Source of the DNA: Gammaproteobacteria bacterium
GTDB taxonomy: Bacteria > Pseudomonadota > Gammaproteobacteria > Xanthomonadales > SZUA-36
Assembly: GCA_021772915.1 (NCBI GenBank)
Contig: JAJFLB010000068.1
Coordinates: 1 to 61,605 of the forward strand
Length of the DNA stretch: 61,605 bases
Direction: 5' to 3'
In this document: positions 41,071-50,921 of the stretch, piece after piece
Layout: each line of letters begins with the position of its first letter
How positions within the stretch are numbered: the first letter of the stretch is position 1
Made by a program: the position numbers and the translations under genes
The notes under the pieces: generated by a model
Seen by the model: the letters and a program-made list of their open reading frames with translations, nothing else
Told to the model about the DNA's origin: nothing
The model's database searches: none

Positions 41071-41118
41071 GGGGTCCACGGTGCCAAGTGTACACACCGT
41101 GGGCTCCGGGCTCTTTTT
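41071..41118 (+). terminator. Terminator after decoration protein
   Basis: A 13-bp stem with two G-T pairs (41071-41083 with 41095-41107) and an 11-nt loop, followed by TTTTT at 41114-41118. Confidence 0.75.
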
Positions 41119-41153
41119 CACTCTCGGCCATGGAGCCGGAAAGGACTAGAGGC

Positions 41154-41723
41154 ATGGACCTCAAAGAAGCACTTCAACTCCTGGAGTTCGACAACGAGAA
41201 CCACTGGACCAGTGATGGTCTCCCTGTGGTTGCTGTCGTGTCGGAGATCCTCGATCGTACGGTGACCCGCAAGGAGATCACTGAGGCAGACCCGAGTTTT
41301 ACCCGCGCAACCCTCGCTCCCAAGGACGAGTCCGTGGAGGCTCCAGAGGCTTCCGAGGAGGAGCTGGAAGAACGACCCGACCCACGTGAGCTGCTGGAAA
41401 CGGCAGACCGCGAGCTGGCCGTCCTCGAGGCCGAGCTGAAGACCCTCCAGGGTCGTGTCCGTGACAAGGTCGCGGAGCGCCAGGAGCTGGATCGTCAGGT
41501 CACCGAGGAGTACGACTTCAAGACCGACCAAGACCGGCGCATGGCCCACATCAGGGCTGGCAACGAGCGTCGACACAAACTGGCTCTCGAACGGCAAGCG
41601 CTGCTCAAGACCATCGACCCGAAGGTGCTTGCCCAAGTGCAGGCTCCGATCGACCAAGCGGCGCGGACTCGAAAGGGTCAGCAGCACAAAGTTCCCCCTC
41701 GGATTTTCAACCAAACGGAGTAG
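41154..41723 (+). CDS. Coiled-coil hypothetical protein
   Basis: The product has 189 residues from ATG 41154 (AAAGGACTAGAGGC upstream). The N-terminal ~60 residues are a small domain (PVVAVVSEILDRTVTRKEI), then an acidic hinge and a coiled coil (ELAVLEAELKTLQGRVRDKV). The frame is also open from GTG 41088, which lies in the terminator. Position suggests a virion or head-assembly role. Confidence 0.72.
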   Translation: MDLKEALQLLEFDNENHWTSDGLPVVAVVSEILDRTVTRKEITEADPSFTRATLAPKDESVEAPEASEEELEERPDPRELLETADRELAVLEAELKTLQGRVRDKVAERQELDRQVTEEYDFKTDQDRRMAHIRAGNERRHKLALERQALLKTIDPKVLAQVQAPIDQAARTRKGQQHKVPPRIFNQTE

Positions 41724-41729
41724 GACGCC

Positions 41730-42302
41730 ATGGCGGATCAACGACAATCTCTTCTCCACAGCCAGCGCGAACGGCGCAATGAGCTGCGCGATCCGTCAAG
41801 TCACCTCACCCGAGCAGCAGAGTACCTCCCCGGTACTGAGGCAGATATCGGCCTGGCCCTCAACGTGCCCATCACGGTCAAGTTGAAGGTCACGGCTGAT
41901 ACTCTCGCCACTGCTGCTGGTGTGCTGTTCGCTTTGGGCGACGCCACCACCTGCTTTGGCATGGCAATCGACGGGTCCGGTGGGCTCGAGATCGCAATCG
42001 GGGACGTCGGTGACGGCATCCTCGAAACCGTCGCCAGCGTATTCCTCGCTGACGGCCACACCGTTGAAATCGTAGCAGCCGTGATCCCTGGAGGTGGCCC
42101 TTGCCGCGTCTGGATCAACGGCGCTGAAGTGCTCCGTGACACCATCACCACCGCTGCAGTAGCGGCTGATGCTAGTCTGGGTGTCGGTGAGTCCAACGGT
42201 GTCACCCGCCTAGTCAATTCCGGAGCCTTGACCGACGCCACGATCGTTCGTGGCTTGAACGTATTCCTGGGGCAAACTCCCCGGCAGTTGACGGCAGGGT
42301 AG
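41730..42302 (+). CDS. Beta-rich hypothetical virion protein
   Basis: The product has 190 residues from ATG 41730. After an arginine-rich N-terminus it contains strands and PCRVWINGAEVLRDT, reminiscent of a concanavalin/LamG-like sandwich. Not identified further. It is four bases upstream of the connector gene. Confidence 0.65.
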   Translation: MADQRQSLLHSQRERRNELRDPSSHLTRAAEYLPGTEADIGLALNVPITVKLKVTADTLATAAGVLFALGDATTCFGMAIDGSGGLEIAIGDVGDGILETVASVFLADGHTVEIVAAVIPGGGPCRVWINGAEVLRDTITTAAVAADASLGVGESNGVTRLVNSGALTDATIVRGLNVFLGQTPRQLTAG

Positions 42303-42305
42303 AAC

Positions 42306-42851
42306 ATGGCATTCACAGTTGAAGATGGTACTGGCCTGGCAGCAGCAAACGCATACGTGAGCGTTGCCGACTTCAAAGCGTACCATGACGACCGACTCAA
42401 CGACTACAGTGCCTTCACGGACCCTCAGATCGAGGACGCCATTGTGAAGGGCACCGACTACATGGACCGCCGGTACCGCAACAGGTTCATCGGACGACGC
42501 AAGGAAGTCGACCGAAGCACCACCGCGACCACCCCGGCACAACGACTCGAGTGGCCACGTATCGCAGCAGTGCACCCCAGCGGTGCTCTCATGAACGAAG
42601 ACGTGGTCCCAATCGAAGTCGAGGAAGCGTGCTACGAGTACAGCTTCCGCGCACTGACCATCACCCTGGCTCCGGACCCAACGGTCAACGCAGCCAACGT
42701 TCCTGTGACTGGGGAGCGAGTGAAGGTCGGCCCAATCGAGACAGAAACTCAATTCGCCGAAGGTGGCGTGCCTTTTGAATTCCGGACGTATCCCGAGGCC
42801 GACGCGATCCTGCGCGGCATCGTGCTACCCAAGGGAAGGGCATTCCGCTGA
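42306..42851 (+). CDS. Head-tail connector (DnaT-like/gp6-like)
   Basis: The product has 181 residues. DFKAYHDDRLNDYSAFTDPQ, KGTDYMDRRYRNRFIGRR and EWPRIAAV are the landmarks of the so-called DnaT-like phage family, which corresponds to head-tail adaptors. It sits at the junction of head and tail genes as expected. Confidence 0.8.
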   Translation: MAFTVEDGTGLAAANAYVSVADFKAYHDDRLNDYSAFTDPQIEDAIVKGTDYMDRRYRNRFIGRRKEVDRSTTATTPAQRLEWPRIAAVHPSGALMNEDVVPIEVEEACYEYSFRALTITLAPDPTVNAANVPVTGERVKVGPIETETQFAEGGVPFEFRTYPEADAILRGIVLPKGRAFR

Positions 42852-43252
42852 TGGCAGTTGACTATGTAGCACTTGCGAACCAAGCACTCACCCTGATTAC
42901 GGACAACGGTAGGAGCGTGACGTTCCGCCGACTGGACCGTACTCCGGCGGACCCTGCGATGCCATGGCGTGGCGCAGCGGATCCACGAGCGACTCCGGAC
43001 GCAAGTGTCGCGGGACCTGCAGTCGCGGTACCACCTTCGGGTGCTGCCGCACTTGGGCTCCGTGTGGAAGACAGTGAGCTGGTCAAACGCAGCGAGCAGA
43101 TCTTCATTGTGGCGCTGGGTGCAACCAGCACGGACGATCTTACGACCTTTGACGAAGTGCTCGACGGTACTGAGTTGTGGAAGATCGTTGGTGTTGAGAA
43201 GCTCCGGCCTGCGGCGACGACTCTGCTTTACTTTGTGGGGGTGGCGCGATGA
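42851..43252 (+). CDS. Putative head closure protein
   Basis: The product has 133 residues, one-base overlap with the connector gene. A loop region rich in Ala/Pro/Gly and a C-terminal beta region (EQIFIVALGATSTDDLTTFD) resemble small neck proteins. Assignment rests on gene order. Confidence 0.7.
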   Translation: MAVDYVALANQALTLITDNGRSVTFRRLDRTPADPAMPWRGAADPRATPDASVAGPAVAVPPSGAAALGLRVEDSELVKRSEQIFIVALGATSTDDLTTFDEVLDGTELWKIVGVEKLRPAATTLLYFVGVAR

Positions 43253-43671
43253 GCCTCACCGTCAGTGCTGCACGAGACGAGATTCTCACTCTCTTCAAGA
43301 CCGCGTGGGATGCTGGCGCTCCTGCGGTACCGGTCCACTACTGGGACATGTCGACTGACACTCCCGGCACCAGCAATGCTGCATGGGCAGCCATTCGTGC
43401 GCAATGGACCCTCGGACGCCAACGTGGCCTGTCTGTTGGAACGAAGCGGTACGAGCGTGAAGGTATCGTGACCGTCCAGATCTTCACTCCCTTTGGATCT
43501 GGGTTGTCTCAAGCGGATGATCTCTCTAAGATTGCCTACGATGCCTTCGAAGGTGTTGACACTCCTAACGGGGTGTGGTTCCGCAACGTCCGCGTCAACA
43601 CTGTCGGGCAGTCCGGCGAGTGGTTCCAAACGAACGTGATTGCGGATTTCATTTACGAAGAGGTGAAGTAG
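43249..43671 (+). CDS. Tail completion protein
   Basis: The product has 140 residues, ATGA-coupled to the previous gene. The pattern ARDEILTLFKTAWDAG, RYEREGIVTVQIFTP and NGVWFRNVRVNTVG, ending in strands, is like phage tail terminator/completion proteins (gpU/gp17-like). It directly precedes the tail tube gene. Confidence 0.78.
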   Translation: MSLTVSAARDEILTLFKTAWDAGAPAVPVHYWDMSTDTPGTSNAAWAAIRAQWTLGRQRGLSVGTKRYEREGIVTVQIFTPFGSGLSQADDLSKIAYDAFEGVDTPNGVWFRNVRVNTVGQSGEWFQTNVIADFIYEEVK

Positions 43672-43672
43672 C

Positions 43673-45202
43673 ATGGCGCAAGTCAGCAGCATTAGTAGCA
43701 ACGCTACCGGGCTGAAGATCGCCGAAGAAAGTACGCCTGGCGTGCTCCTAGGAACTAGCGCGGATATCTTCCGCACCTACGAGCCCAACACGTACGCTGA
43801 CTTCGGCGCTGAAATCGGCACTACTCCTCGTGCACCCATCAATCCTTCTCGGCAACGTAAGAAGGGTGTGACCACCAGCCTCAACGCTAGTGGCGGTTTC
43901 AATACCGACCTCACCCAGAACAACCTCCAGGATATCTTCCAGGGGTTTCTCTACGCTGACCACCGATCGAAGGATGAACTGAGTGTCACGACTACCACTG
44001 GTGCCACGGAGACGTACAACGTCGCGGCGGGCGGAGCTGGCTTCATCGCCGGTGACCTCCTGTTTGCGAAGGACTTCGCGATCGCGGGGACGAACGGTCT
44101 CAAGACTGTGGCGTCTTCGACCGCGACGACTGTTGTGGTCAACGAGGATATCGAAGACGACACTACTGGCATCATCAGTAAGGTCGGCCACCAAGCAGGA
44201 GCTGGGGACATCGACGTCGACGCCAGCGGAACCCTGCCCACCCTGACGTCCACAACTTTCGACTTCACGACCCTTGGCCTCGTGCCTGGTGAATTCATCT
44301 ACATCGGTGGCGACACCGTCGGTGAGCTGTTCCTGACTGCGGCCAACAACGGCTTCAAGCGGGTGCGCTCGATCACGGCGAACGTCCTGACGATCGACAA
44401 GAGTGATTCCACCATGGTCACCGAAGCCTCTACCGCAGAGACGATCCGGATCTACATCGGCCGTGCGCTGAAGAACGAATCCGACCCGACCCTGCAAGTC
44501 ATCCGCACCTACACGTGTGAACGCACGCTGGGTGCTCCCGATGACGCTTCCCCGGCACAGGTCCAGGCTGATGGTCTCACGGGTGCGTACCCGAACGAGA
44601 TGACCTTCAACCTGCCGCCCGAAGACAAGGTCACGATGGACCTCGGTTTCGTGGCGCTGTCTGGCCTGACCGTTGATGGTCCCACTGCTCTGCCAAGCGC
44701 AGCAGGAACGATCGTCCCGGTTGCCGAGGCGTCTGCTTTCAACACTTCGAGCGACTTCAGCCGCATTCGACTGGCCACTGCGGGCAGCACGGATGAAGCG
44801 CCCACTCCGCTGTTCACGTTCGTCGAGGAAATCACCCTCACCATCAACAACAACGTCACGCCGAACCCGGCGCTGGCGGTGCTCGGTGCTGCTGTGGTCT
44901 CCCTCGGTACGTTCGAGGTCGGCGGCTCCCTCACTGCGTTCTTCCAGGACACGGTTGCCACCACTGCGGTGACCAACAACACCAACCTGACCCTGGACTT
45001 CGCACTGGTGAAGGAAAACGCTGGTATGGTCTTCGATGTTCCTCTGCTCACTTTGGGCGACGGTCGTCCGACGGTTGAACTCGATGCCCCAATCAAGCTG
45101 CCTCTGGGAACGGAAGCCGCGACTGCTGCGCTGATTGATTCGACTCTGGATCACACGCTGTTCGTCGTGTTCTTCGACTACCTCCCAACTGCGGCTGAGT
45201 AA
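43673..45202 (+). CDS. Major tail tube protein
   Basis: The product has 509 residues, larger than most tube proteins, so it probably carries an extra Ig-like insertion (residues ~110-260). The opening LKIAEESTPGVL and GGFNTDLTQNNLQDIFQGFL, and the ending EITLTINNNVTPNPALAVLG with a C-terminal strand, fit tube proteins of siphoviruses. Gene order (terminator, tube, chaperones, tape measure) agrees. Confidence 0.85.
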   Translation: MAQVSSISSNATGLKIAEESTPGVLLGTSADIFRTYEPNTYADFGAEIGTTPRAPINPSRQRKKGVTTSLNASGGFNTDLTQNNLQDIFQGFLYADHRSKDELSVTTTTGATETYNVAAGGAGFIAGDLLFAKDFAIAGTNGLKTVASSTATTVVVNEDIEDDTTGIISKVGHQAGAGDIDVDASGTLPTLTSTTFDFTTLGLVPGEFIYIGGDTVGELFLTAANNGFKRVRSITANVLTIDKSDSTMVTEASTAETIRIYIGRALKNESDPTLQVIRTYTCERTLGAPDDASPAQVQADGLTGAYPNEMTFNLPPEDKVTMDLGFVALSGLTVDGPTALPSAAGTIVPVAEASAFNTSSDFSRIRLATAGSTDEAPTPLFTFVEEITLTINNNVTPNPALAVLGAAVVSLGTFEVGGSLTAFFQDTVATTAVTNNTNLTLDFALVKENAGMVFDVPLLTLGDGRPTVELDAPIKLPLGTEAATAALIDSTLDHTLFVVFFDYLPTAAE

Positions 45203-45230
45203 TCAACCTCCCCCGGAGGAAGGAAGCAAC

Positions 45231-45668
45231 ATGTCTCTGTACGAACAGTTCTCAATGGATCACGACGCCGAGGTTCACGGCGTTCTCTTGGACTACGGCT
45301 CCGCTGGACGGATTCGGATCGCCCGTGCGGGTGGGAAGAACATCAAGTTCCAGCGCAGGGTCGAAGCATTCCAAAAGCGCTACAAGCGTCAACTCGACCT
45401 TGAAGTGCTGGAGGATGAGATCGCCACTCGTGAGCTGATCTCCATCTACGCTGACACAATCGTTCTCGGTTGGGAAAGCGGTGACGTGGAGAAGCCCAAG
45501 GTGGGGGTCATTCCAGGACCCGACGGAAAGGACCTGAAGTTCACTCGCGACGCGGTCGTGAAACTTCTGGGTGACTTGCCGGACCTGTTTGCGGACATCC
45601 GCAATCAGTCCATGCAACTGTCCCTGTTCAGGGAAGCGGTGAAACAAGCAGACGCGGGAAACTCGTAG
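45231..45668 (+). CDS. Tail assembly chaperone (G-like)
   Basis: The product has 145 residues from ATG 45231 behind GGAGGAAGGAAGCAAC. RRVEAFQKRYKRQLDLEVLE and FADIRNQSMQLSLFREAV are typical of the short chaperone that binds the tape measure protein. Six bases before its stop lies a -1 frameshift site that joins it to the gene at 45686. Confidence 0.85.
   Translation: MSLYEQFSMDHDAEVHGVLLDYGSAGRIRIARAGGKNIKFQRRVEAFQKRYKRQLDLEVLEDEIATRELISIYADTIVLGWESGDVEKPKVGVIPGPDGKDLKFTRDAVVKLLGDLPDLFADIRNQSMQLSLFREAVKQADAGNS
45656..45662 (+). promoter_or_regulatory. Programmed -1 frameshift site GGGAAAC
   Basis: The heptamer G GGA AAC is in the correct phase of the chaperone frame (codons GCG GGA AAC). 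Slipping back one base continues through CTC GTA GAG without a stop directly into the downstream chaperone frame. The fused product would be 253 residues. Confidence 0.85.
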
Positions 45669-45991
45669 AGGTTCTCGAATATTGGTTGGTCTGGGGGTCG
45701 AGAGAGAGTCGTCTTGCGCAACAGTATCGGAAAGGCAACCTGCGGCAACTGCCGGAGAAAGTGCTCGGGGCTCCGTCCCTGTGGCCTGGCCTCGAGCTGT
45801 ACTGGATCGCATACGCCGAACTCTCGACCTGCAGGCCGCCGTCATTCGGGGACCTGCTCCCAATCCCGTGGACTGCAATCGATCGGTACGCCGAGCGATA
45901 CGAATTCAGTGAAGATCAATTCGAGTGGCTGGTGTGCTGCAGCCGTGAGATGGACAAAGCCATGGCAGCATACTACAAGAACATGGGGTAA
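45662..45991 (+). CDS. Tail assembly chaperone (T-like), made by -1 frameshift
   Basis: The -1 frame is open from the slip site at 45662 to 45991 (109 residues); the only start-like codon near its beginning is TTG 45686, without a ribosome site. PSLWPGLELYWIAYAELSTC and IPWTAIDRYAERY match the C-terminal half of siphovirus G-T chaperones. The normal product is therefore the frameshifted fusion. Confidence 0.85.
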   Translation, partial: LVEVLEYWLVWGSRESRLAQQYRKGNLRQLPEKVLGAPSLWPGLELYWIAYAELSTCRPPSFGDLLPIPWTAIDRYAERYEFSEDQFEWLVCCSREMDKAMAAYYKNMG

Positions 45992-45996
45992 GTAGC

Positions 45997-46455
45997 GTGG
46001 CGCGACGTGAGGGTTTCAAGGGACTGGGAAGAGCCATGGGCGAGCTGAAAGGCAAGTTCAAGGACAGTTCCGAGGACATCATGAAAGGTGCCGCTGGTCG
46101 GGCGCTGCAGGTCGCAGTGTTCGCCACTCGAGTGGACACCGGTCGCGCCAGGGGCGGTTGGATCATCACCCTTGGCAGTACTGCGCCAGGCGGACCCGCA
46201 ACACGCGGTGCCGACGGCAAGTTCAAGAAGGCTGAAACCCCAGAGGACCCCAGCGGCTCGTCCACAATTGCCGCTGGCCAGCAAGAGATTGCCCGCTTCC
46301 GAATCGAAGACGGCAGGATCACCCTGGCGAACAACGTGGAGTATATCCTGTTCCTTGACCAAGGTTCCCCAACTAACGCTGCGGACATGATGGTTGAACA
46401 AGCCACGCAAGCAGCGATCGCCTTCATCAAACAAGGGAAGTTCTTGGGAAGCTAG
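45997..46455 (+). CDS. HK97 gp10-like minor tail/neck protein
   Basis: The product has 152 residues from GTG 45997. The pattern AGRALQVAVFATRVDTGRARGGWI and NNVEYILFLDQGS is that of the HK97 gp10 family. Position between the tail chaperones and the tape measure is unusual, since this family is more often in the neck gene cluster. Confidence 0.75.
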   Translation: MARREGFKGLGRAMGELKGKFKDSSEDIMKGAAGRALQVAVFATRVDTGRARGGWIITLGSTAPGGPATRGADGKFKKAETPEDPSGSSTIAAGQQEIARFRIEDGRITLANNVEYILFLDQGSPTNAADMMVEQATQAAIAFIKQGKFLGS

Positions 46456-49203
46456 ATGGCTACTGAGACCGTAGTAATTAGGTTCCGTGCGGACGGAACG
46501 CGAGTGGTCGAGCGAGGAATCGACCGCATTCAAAAGAAGTCGGCTGGTGCTGCCACCACCGTTGGCTTCCTGAAGCGAGCGCTTGGCTTCGTCGGTGTCG
46601 CTGCTGCCCTACGTGGGCTCATCGGCACGATTGCCAAGTTCGAGCAGGCCATCAGTACGGTCGGCGCGGTCAGTGGTGCAACAGCTTCGCAACTCGCGGA
46701 CCTGGAGAACAAGGCGAAGGAACTCGGCGCAACGACCCGGTTCAGTGCCACGCAAGCGGCGGAAGGGCTGACCTTCCTGTCCCGCGCTGGCTTCGACGTG
46801 AGCGAATCCCTCGAAGCAATCGGACCAACCCTCCAACTCGCCCAAGCGGGTGCGCTCGACCTTGGGCGTGCAGCAGACATCGCGTCCAACATTCTTCAAG
46901 GCTTCCGCCTGGAGACTAGCGAGACCACGCGGGTGGTTGACGTGCTGGCGAAGGCTGCCAACTCGAGCAACACCAACGTGGCGCAGCTCGGGGACGCAAT
47001 GGCCAAGGCGGCACCAATTGCCTCTGGCCTCGGCATCAGCATCGAAGAAACCACTGCGGCAATCGGCGCACTGAGCAACGCTGGTATCCAGGGTGAGTCC
47101 GCAGGGGCTGGCCTGGTGCGGGTGCTGAGCGAACTCGAGTCTCCGTCCAGCAAGACCATCAAGCTGTTCAAGACGCTGGGTGTCGAAGCCAGTCAGTTCA
47201 AGGTCAGTCAAGTCGGCCTGACCGCTGCCATCAAGACTCTGGCTGAAGCCGGTGTCGACGCTGGCAACTCGCTGGAAGCGTTCGGCGTCCGTGGTGGCCC
47301 GGCATTCGAAGTGCTGAGCAGCTCGATCCCCGACATCGAGAAACTCAACACCGAGCTGGACAACGCAGCCGGTACTGCGGCCAAAGTCAGCGCTGTGATG
47401 GACGACAACCTCAACGGTGCGCTGCTGTCGGTCAAGTCGGCATTTGAAGCGGTCGTCCTCGCGATCGGTGACCTCCAGGGGTCCGGTCTAGAGACCTTCT
47501 TCCGAGGCCTCGCAAGCGGGCTCCGCTTCGTCGCGAACAACGCAGAGGAACTCGCCAAGGCGGTCGGCGCAGGGCTCCTCGTGCCTGCTCTGCTCCTTGC
47601 AGCGAGCGCTGTGCGGAAACTGACCCTGGCCATGGCCAGCAACCCGGCTGGACTGTTCGCGGTGGCAATCTCGAGCGCCGTCGCGGCGCTGGTGTTCTTC
47701 CGCAAGGAGATCAAGCTGAGCGAAGATGGTGTTGTCTCGCTGGACAACGTCATCGGGGTCTTCGTCGACAACATTGCTATCAGCTTCAACTTCGTCAAGG
47801 ATCTACTGAGCGACGTGTTCGGCCCGTTCGCTGACTCGAGCGAGAAGGCAGTCGGCGAGGCTGAAGGCAGCTTCTTCGGTTTCGCTCGGACGATCGCGAA
47901 GATCGCAGACATCATCACGTTCCCGTTCCAGAACGCTGTGGCGCAGATTGCACTGGCGTTCCGCTTTGGGTTTGACGCGATCCGGTCCGGAGTCGTTCAA
48001 GCGGTCAACTTCATCATCCGCAAGATCGACGGGTTCCTGATCTCGATCCAGCGCAACCTCAACGAAGTCATCCGTCTCACGAACAAGGTCACCGCGCAAG
48101 CCAGTGCAGCAGTTGGGCTGGCAGGCAAGGGACTGGACATCAAGAACGTGGTCGTCGGGCAGATCGGAGAGATCGAAAACAGCTTCGCCGGTGCTGGTGA
48201 AACGTGGGCGCGTGCCTCGGTTGACTCGTTCAAGAAGCTCAGTGAAGGGCCAGGTGGCTTTGAGCAGATCCTAGAGTCGATCGTCGCACAGTCGCGGCTG
48301 AAGGCTGAAGAGGCTGCGGCTGCAGCAAGCAACGCAGCTCTGCTCGCCCCTGAACGCCAAGAGCTGCCAACCAGCGGAGGTGGTGCTGCCACTGCTGCGG
48401 ACGTGACCGGCGGTGGGGACGAGAAGGAAAACCAACTGCTGCGGGACAAGGCTTCCATCCTTGCCCAAGTGACTGAGCAGCGCAAGGTCGCGGCAGAGCA
48501 ACTGGTCATCGACACACAGAACCTGACCACGCTGAACGAGCTGCGAGCAAGCGGCGCGATCACGCAGGAAGAGTTCAACATGCTCATCGACGAGATGGGC
48601 ATCAAGATGACGGAGAACACTGGCCCCATGGAAGGGTTCAGGAAGGCGTTCGAAAAGATCGGGACCACGGCTGAAGACGTGGGCAACCAGATTGGGAACG
48701 CACTGGTCGGTGCAATCGGCAAGGCGTCGGACGCGCTGGCAGACTTCGCGGTCAATGGCTTCCAGGATGTCGACTCGCTGCGTGAAGCGTTCGCCGACCT
48801 GCTGAAAGACCTGGCCAAGCAGATCATCAAGATCATCATCCAGACCTTGATCCTCAAAGCGATCCAGGCTGGACTGGGTGGTGCAGGTGGCGGAACTGGA
48901 CAGGTTGTCGGTACTGCCGTAGGCTCGGCTGCGGGAGGTGCGGCCACGTCCGGCGCACGCGCAGCAGGAGGTCCTGTCTCCGGTGGGGATCCGTTCCTTG
49001 TCGGCGAGAGAGGACCGGAGGTATTCACTCCGACTCGAACTGGTAACATCACTCCGATGTCGCCAGAGTCGATGAAGCCAGAAGTCAACGTCCAGGTGGT
49101 CAACGTTCAAGACCCCAACGACGTGACCGAGGCGATGAACTCCCCGGAAGGACAACAGACCATCTTGAACACAATCCGACAGAACCCGGAGGCACTCCAA
49201 TGA
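46456..49203 (+). CDS. Tape measure protein
   Basis: The product has 915 residues. The N-terminal third is the TP901-type tape domain (ATTRFSATQAAEGLTFLSRA, GISIEETTAAIGALSNAGIQ). The middle has hydrophobic helices (residues ~370-420), and the end has GGDPFLVGERGPEVFTPTRT, seen in many tape measures. At about 1.5 A per residue it predicts a tail of roughly 135-140 nm, so a siphovirus. Its stop overlaps the next start (ATGA). Confidence 0.93.
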   Translation: MATETVVIRFRADGTRVVERGIDRIQKKSAGAATTVGFLKRALGFVGVAAALRGLIGTIAKFEQAISTVGAVSGATASQLADLENKAKELGATTRFSATQAAEGLTFLSRAGFDVSESLEAIGPTLQLAQAGALDLGRAADIASNILQGFRLETSETTRVVDVLAKAANSSNTNVAQLGDAMAKAAPIASGLGISIEETTAAIGALSNAGIQGESAGAGLVRVLSELESPSSKTIKLFKTLGVEASQFKVSQVGLTAAIKTLAEAGVDAGNSLEAFGVRGGPAFEVLSSSIPDIEKLNTELDNAAGTAAKVSAVMDDNLNGALLSVKSAFEAVVLAIGDLQGSGLETFFRGLASGLRFVANNAEELAKAVGAGLLVPALLLAASAVRKLTLAMASNPAGLFAVAISSAVAALVFFRKEIKLSEDGVVSLDNVIGVFVDNIAISFNFVKDLLSDVFGPFADSSEKAVGEAEGSFFGFARTIAKIADIITFPFQNAVAQIALAFRFGFDAIRSGVVQAVNFIIRKIDGFLISIQRNLNEVIRLTNKVTAQASAAVGLAGKGLDIKNVVVGQIGEIENSFAGAGETWARASVDSFKKLSEGPGGFEQILESIVAQSRLKAEEAAAAASNAALLAPERQELPTSGGGAATAADVTGGGDEKENQLLRDKASILAQVTEQRKVAAEQLVIDTQNLTTLNELRASGAITQEEFNMLIDEMGIKMTENTGPMEGFRKAFEKIGTTAEDVGNQIGNALVGAIGKASDALADFAVNGFQDVDSLREAFADLLKDLAKQIIKIIIQTLILKAIQAGLGGAGGGTGQVVGTAVGSAAGGAATSGARAAGGPVSGGDPFLVGERGPEVFTPTRTGNITPMSPESMKPEVNVQVVNVQDPNDVTEAMNSPEGQQTILNTIRQNPEALQ

Positions 49204-50921
49204 GTTTCATCGCAAGCGGCGCTGGCGCAGGAAACGAATGGCGGACTGCCCCGGACGCACTCAACTACATCGACATGGTCCGCAAGCTCCAGCAGCTCGC
49301 GGACAACAACAACGAAGGTGTCAGTTCCAACGCTGACATCACTGCCATCGTTCTAGGAGGTACCGGATATGCCGTTGGTGATATTGTTCGTGTTGCTGAT
49401 GGTAATGGTGACGCTGCCGGCACCGTGGCCCACCCCAGCACGCACGCAGGAAACACGACCACCTTTGAGGTCACGGCCGTCTCGGGAGGAGTTGTTACGG
49501 CACTACGTCTCCGAAACTCTGGATGCTACTCCACCAATCCAGCCAACAACGGAACAGCAGGAGAGTACGACACCGTCGCCATCACGGGCACCGGGGACGA
49601 CCTCCTCACCGTAGACCTGACCTTCAGCGGCAACGGCTGGACTATTGACCGGGTCACGCAGGAGATCGCGACCGCAGCCGTCGGCGCTGTTGCCGGAACT
49701 GGCTACTCGGCTGCCGACACCATTGAGCTGACCGAAGGCGACAGCCGTCAAGGGTACACTGCTCCGCGAGCAGAGAACCGCAGCATCCTGACACTTGTTG
49801 GGCTGACCACCGGAAGCGCAATGACCGTGACCGACGCGGGCATCTTCCACCGGCAGCCGCCTACGAACGAAGCTGTGACCAACGTGCTCACCGGCGGCGG
49901 TGACAACGCCATGACTGCGGACCTGACCTTCCAGGAGTTCACGGACACCACGACCGACATTGAGGTCATGATGACCGGAGCTGCCAGCTCGATCGGCATC
50001 CGCAGCTTCAACAACGGTTCCTCGATCTACAACCTCGAGATTGCCGGGTGGCAGACCTACGAAGCGGCCAACGACTGGGAAGCCCAAATCAACAAGAGCC
50101 CGGGCAGCTATCCCGACAACTCCGACGGCTCGTATGTCATCACCGAGAACGAAGCGTTCAACTACTTCATCAGCATCACGGACCGTCGCATCTGCTGTGT
50201 GTTCCGTCTGGCTGTTGGGGTGTACGCCAACATGTACCTCGGATCGTTCGACCCGTATGGAACTGCGCTGGAACACCCTGACCCAACTCTGGTCATTGGC
50301 TGTTCGAGCGAGAAGGGACTCAACCAGGGTTCCGCTGACTCGCGGTGGGCAGGTATGAACCTCTGCATCGCCAGTGAGAATGCCGACCCTGGACCCGGTG
50401 CGGTACTGACTGCGGCTGGTGCCTGGGTCATTGTCCAGAACGGACAAGGCAACGGCAACAACGGCGATATCGACAAGACTGCCGGGTACACCAAGGCACT
50501 GATCCTCCCCGGCGGTGACTTCGACGTCTTCGGCTCCAAGTTCGAAGACCAGGATGAGATGCTCGGGGACACTGGCAACGGCAACCTGCGCGAACGGTGG
50601 GCACACTGGTGCCTCTGCGAAGACCCGGACGGGTTCAGCGGCATTGGCGCACTGGCGAACGACTATCGCTGGATCACCATGGGCAACGTCGGGGAAGACC
50701 TCCCGATGATGTTCACTTGCACGGTTGTTGACATGCTCAGTGCGGCACCGGCAGTGGTCGGGGAGCTGGACGGAATCAAGTTCGTGGACCAACGGGTTGA
50801 CGGAGGTTCCGGGTTCCTGGCGGCTGAGGACGAAATCGATGACGGCACGGACTACTGGTACGTGTTCTCCAACTGCCGGTTGGACCGTCACTGGACCCAC
50901 TTCACGATGCGAGGAAGCTAA
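49200..50921 (+). CDS. Distal tail/virion protein
   Basis: The product has 573 residues, ATGA-coupled to the tape measure. The N-terminal region has repeated YxVGDIVRVADG / ITAIVLGGTGYAVGD-like beta elements, and the C-terminal part has FDPYGTALEHPDPTLVIGCS. It probably forms part of the baseplate or a tail-side appendage. Family not recognised. Confidence 0.75.
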   Translation: MSFIASGAGAGNEWRTAPDALNYIDMVRKLQQLADNNNEGVSSNADITAIVLGGTGYAVGDIVRVADGNGDAAGTVAHPSTHAGNTTTFEVTAVSGGVVTALRLRNSGCYSTNPANNGTAGEYDTVAITGTGDDLLTVDLTFSGNGWTIDRVTQEIATAAVGAVAGTGYSAADTIELTEGDSRQGYTAPRAENRSILTLVGLTTGSAMTVTDAGIFHRQPPTNEAVTNVLTGGGDNAMTADLTFQEFTDTTTDIEVMMTGAASSIGIRSFNNGSSIYNLEIAGWQTYEAANDWEAQINKSPGSYPDNSDGSYVITENEAFNYFISITDRRICCVFRLAVGVYANMYLGSFDPYGTALEHPDPTLVIGCSSEKGLNQGSADSRWAGMNLCIASENADPGPGAVLTAAGAWVIVQNGQGNGNNGDIDKTAGYTKALILPGGDFDVFGSKFEDQDEMLGDTGNGNLRERWAHWCLCEDPDGFSGIGALANDYRWITMGNVGEDLPMMFTCTVVDMLSAAPAVVGELDGIKFVDQRVDGGSGFLAAEDEIDDGTDYWYVFSNCRLDRHWTHFTMRGS

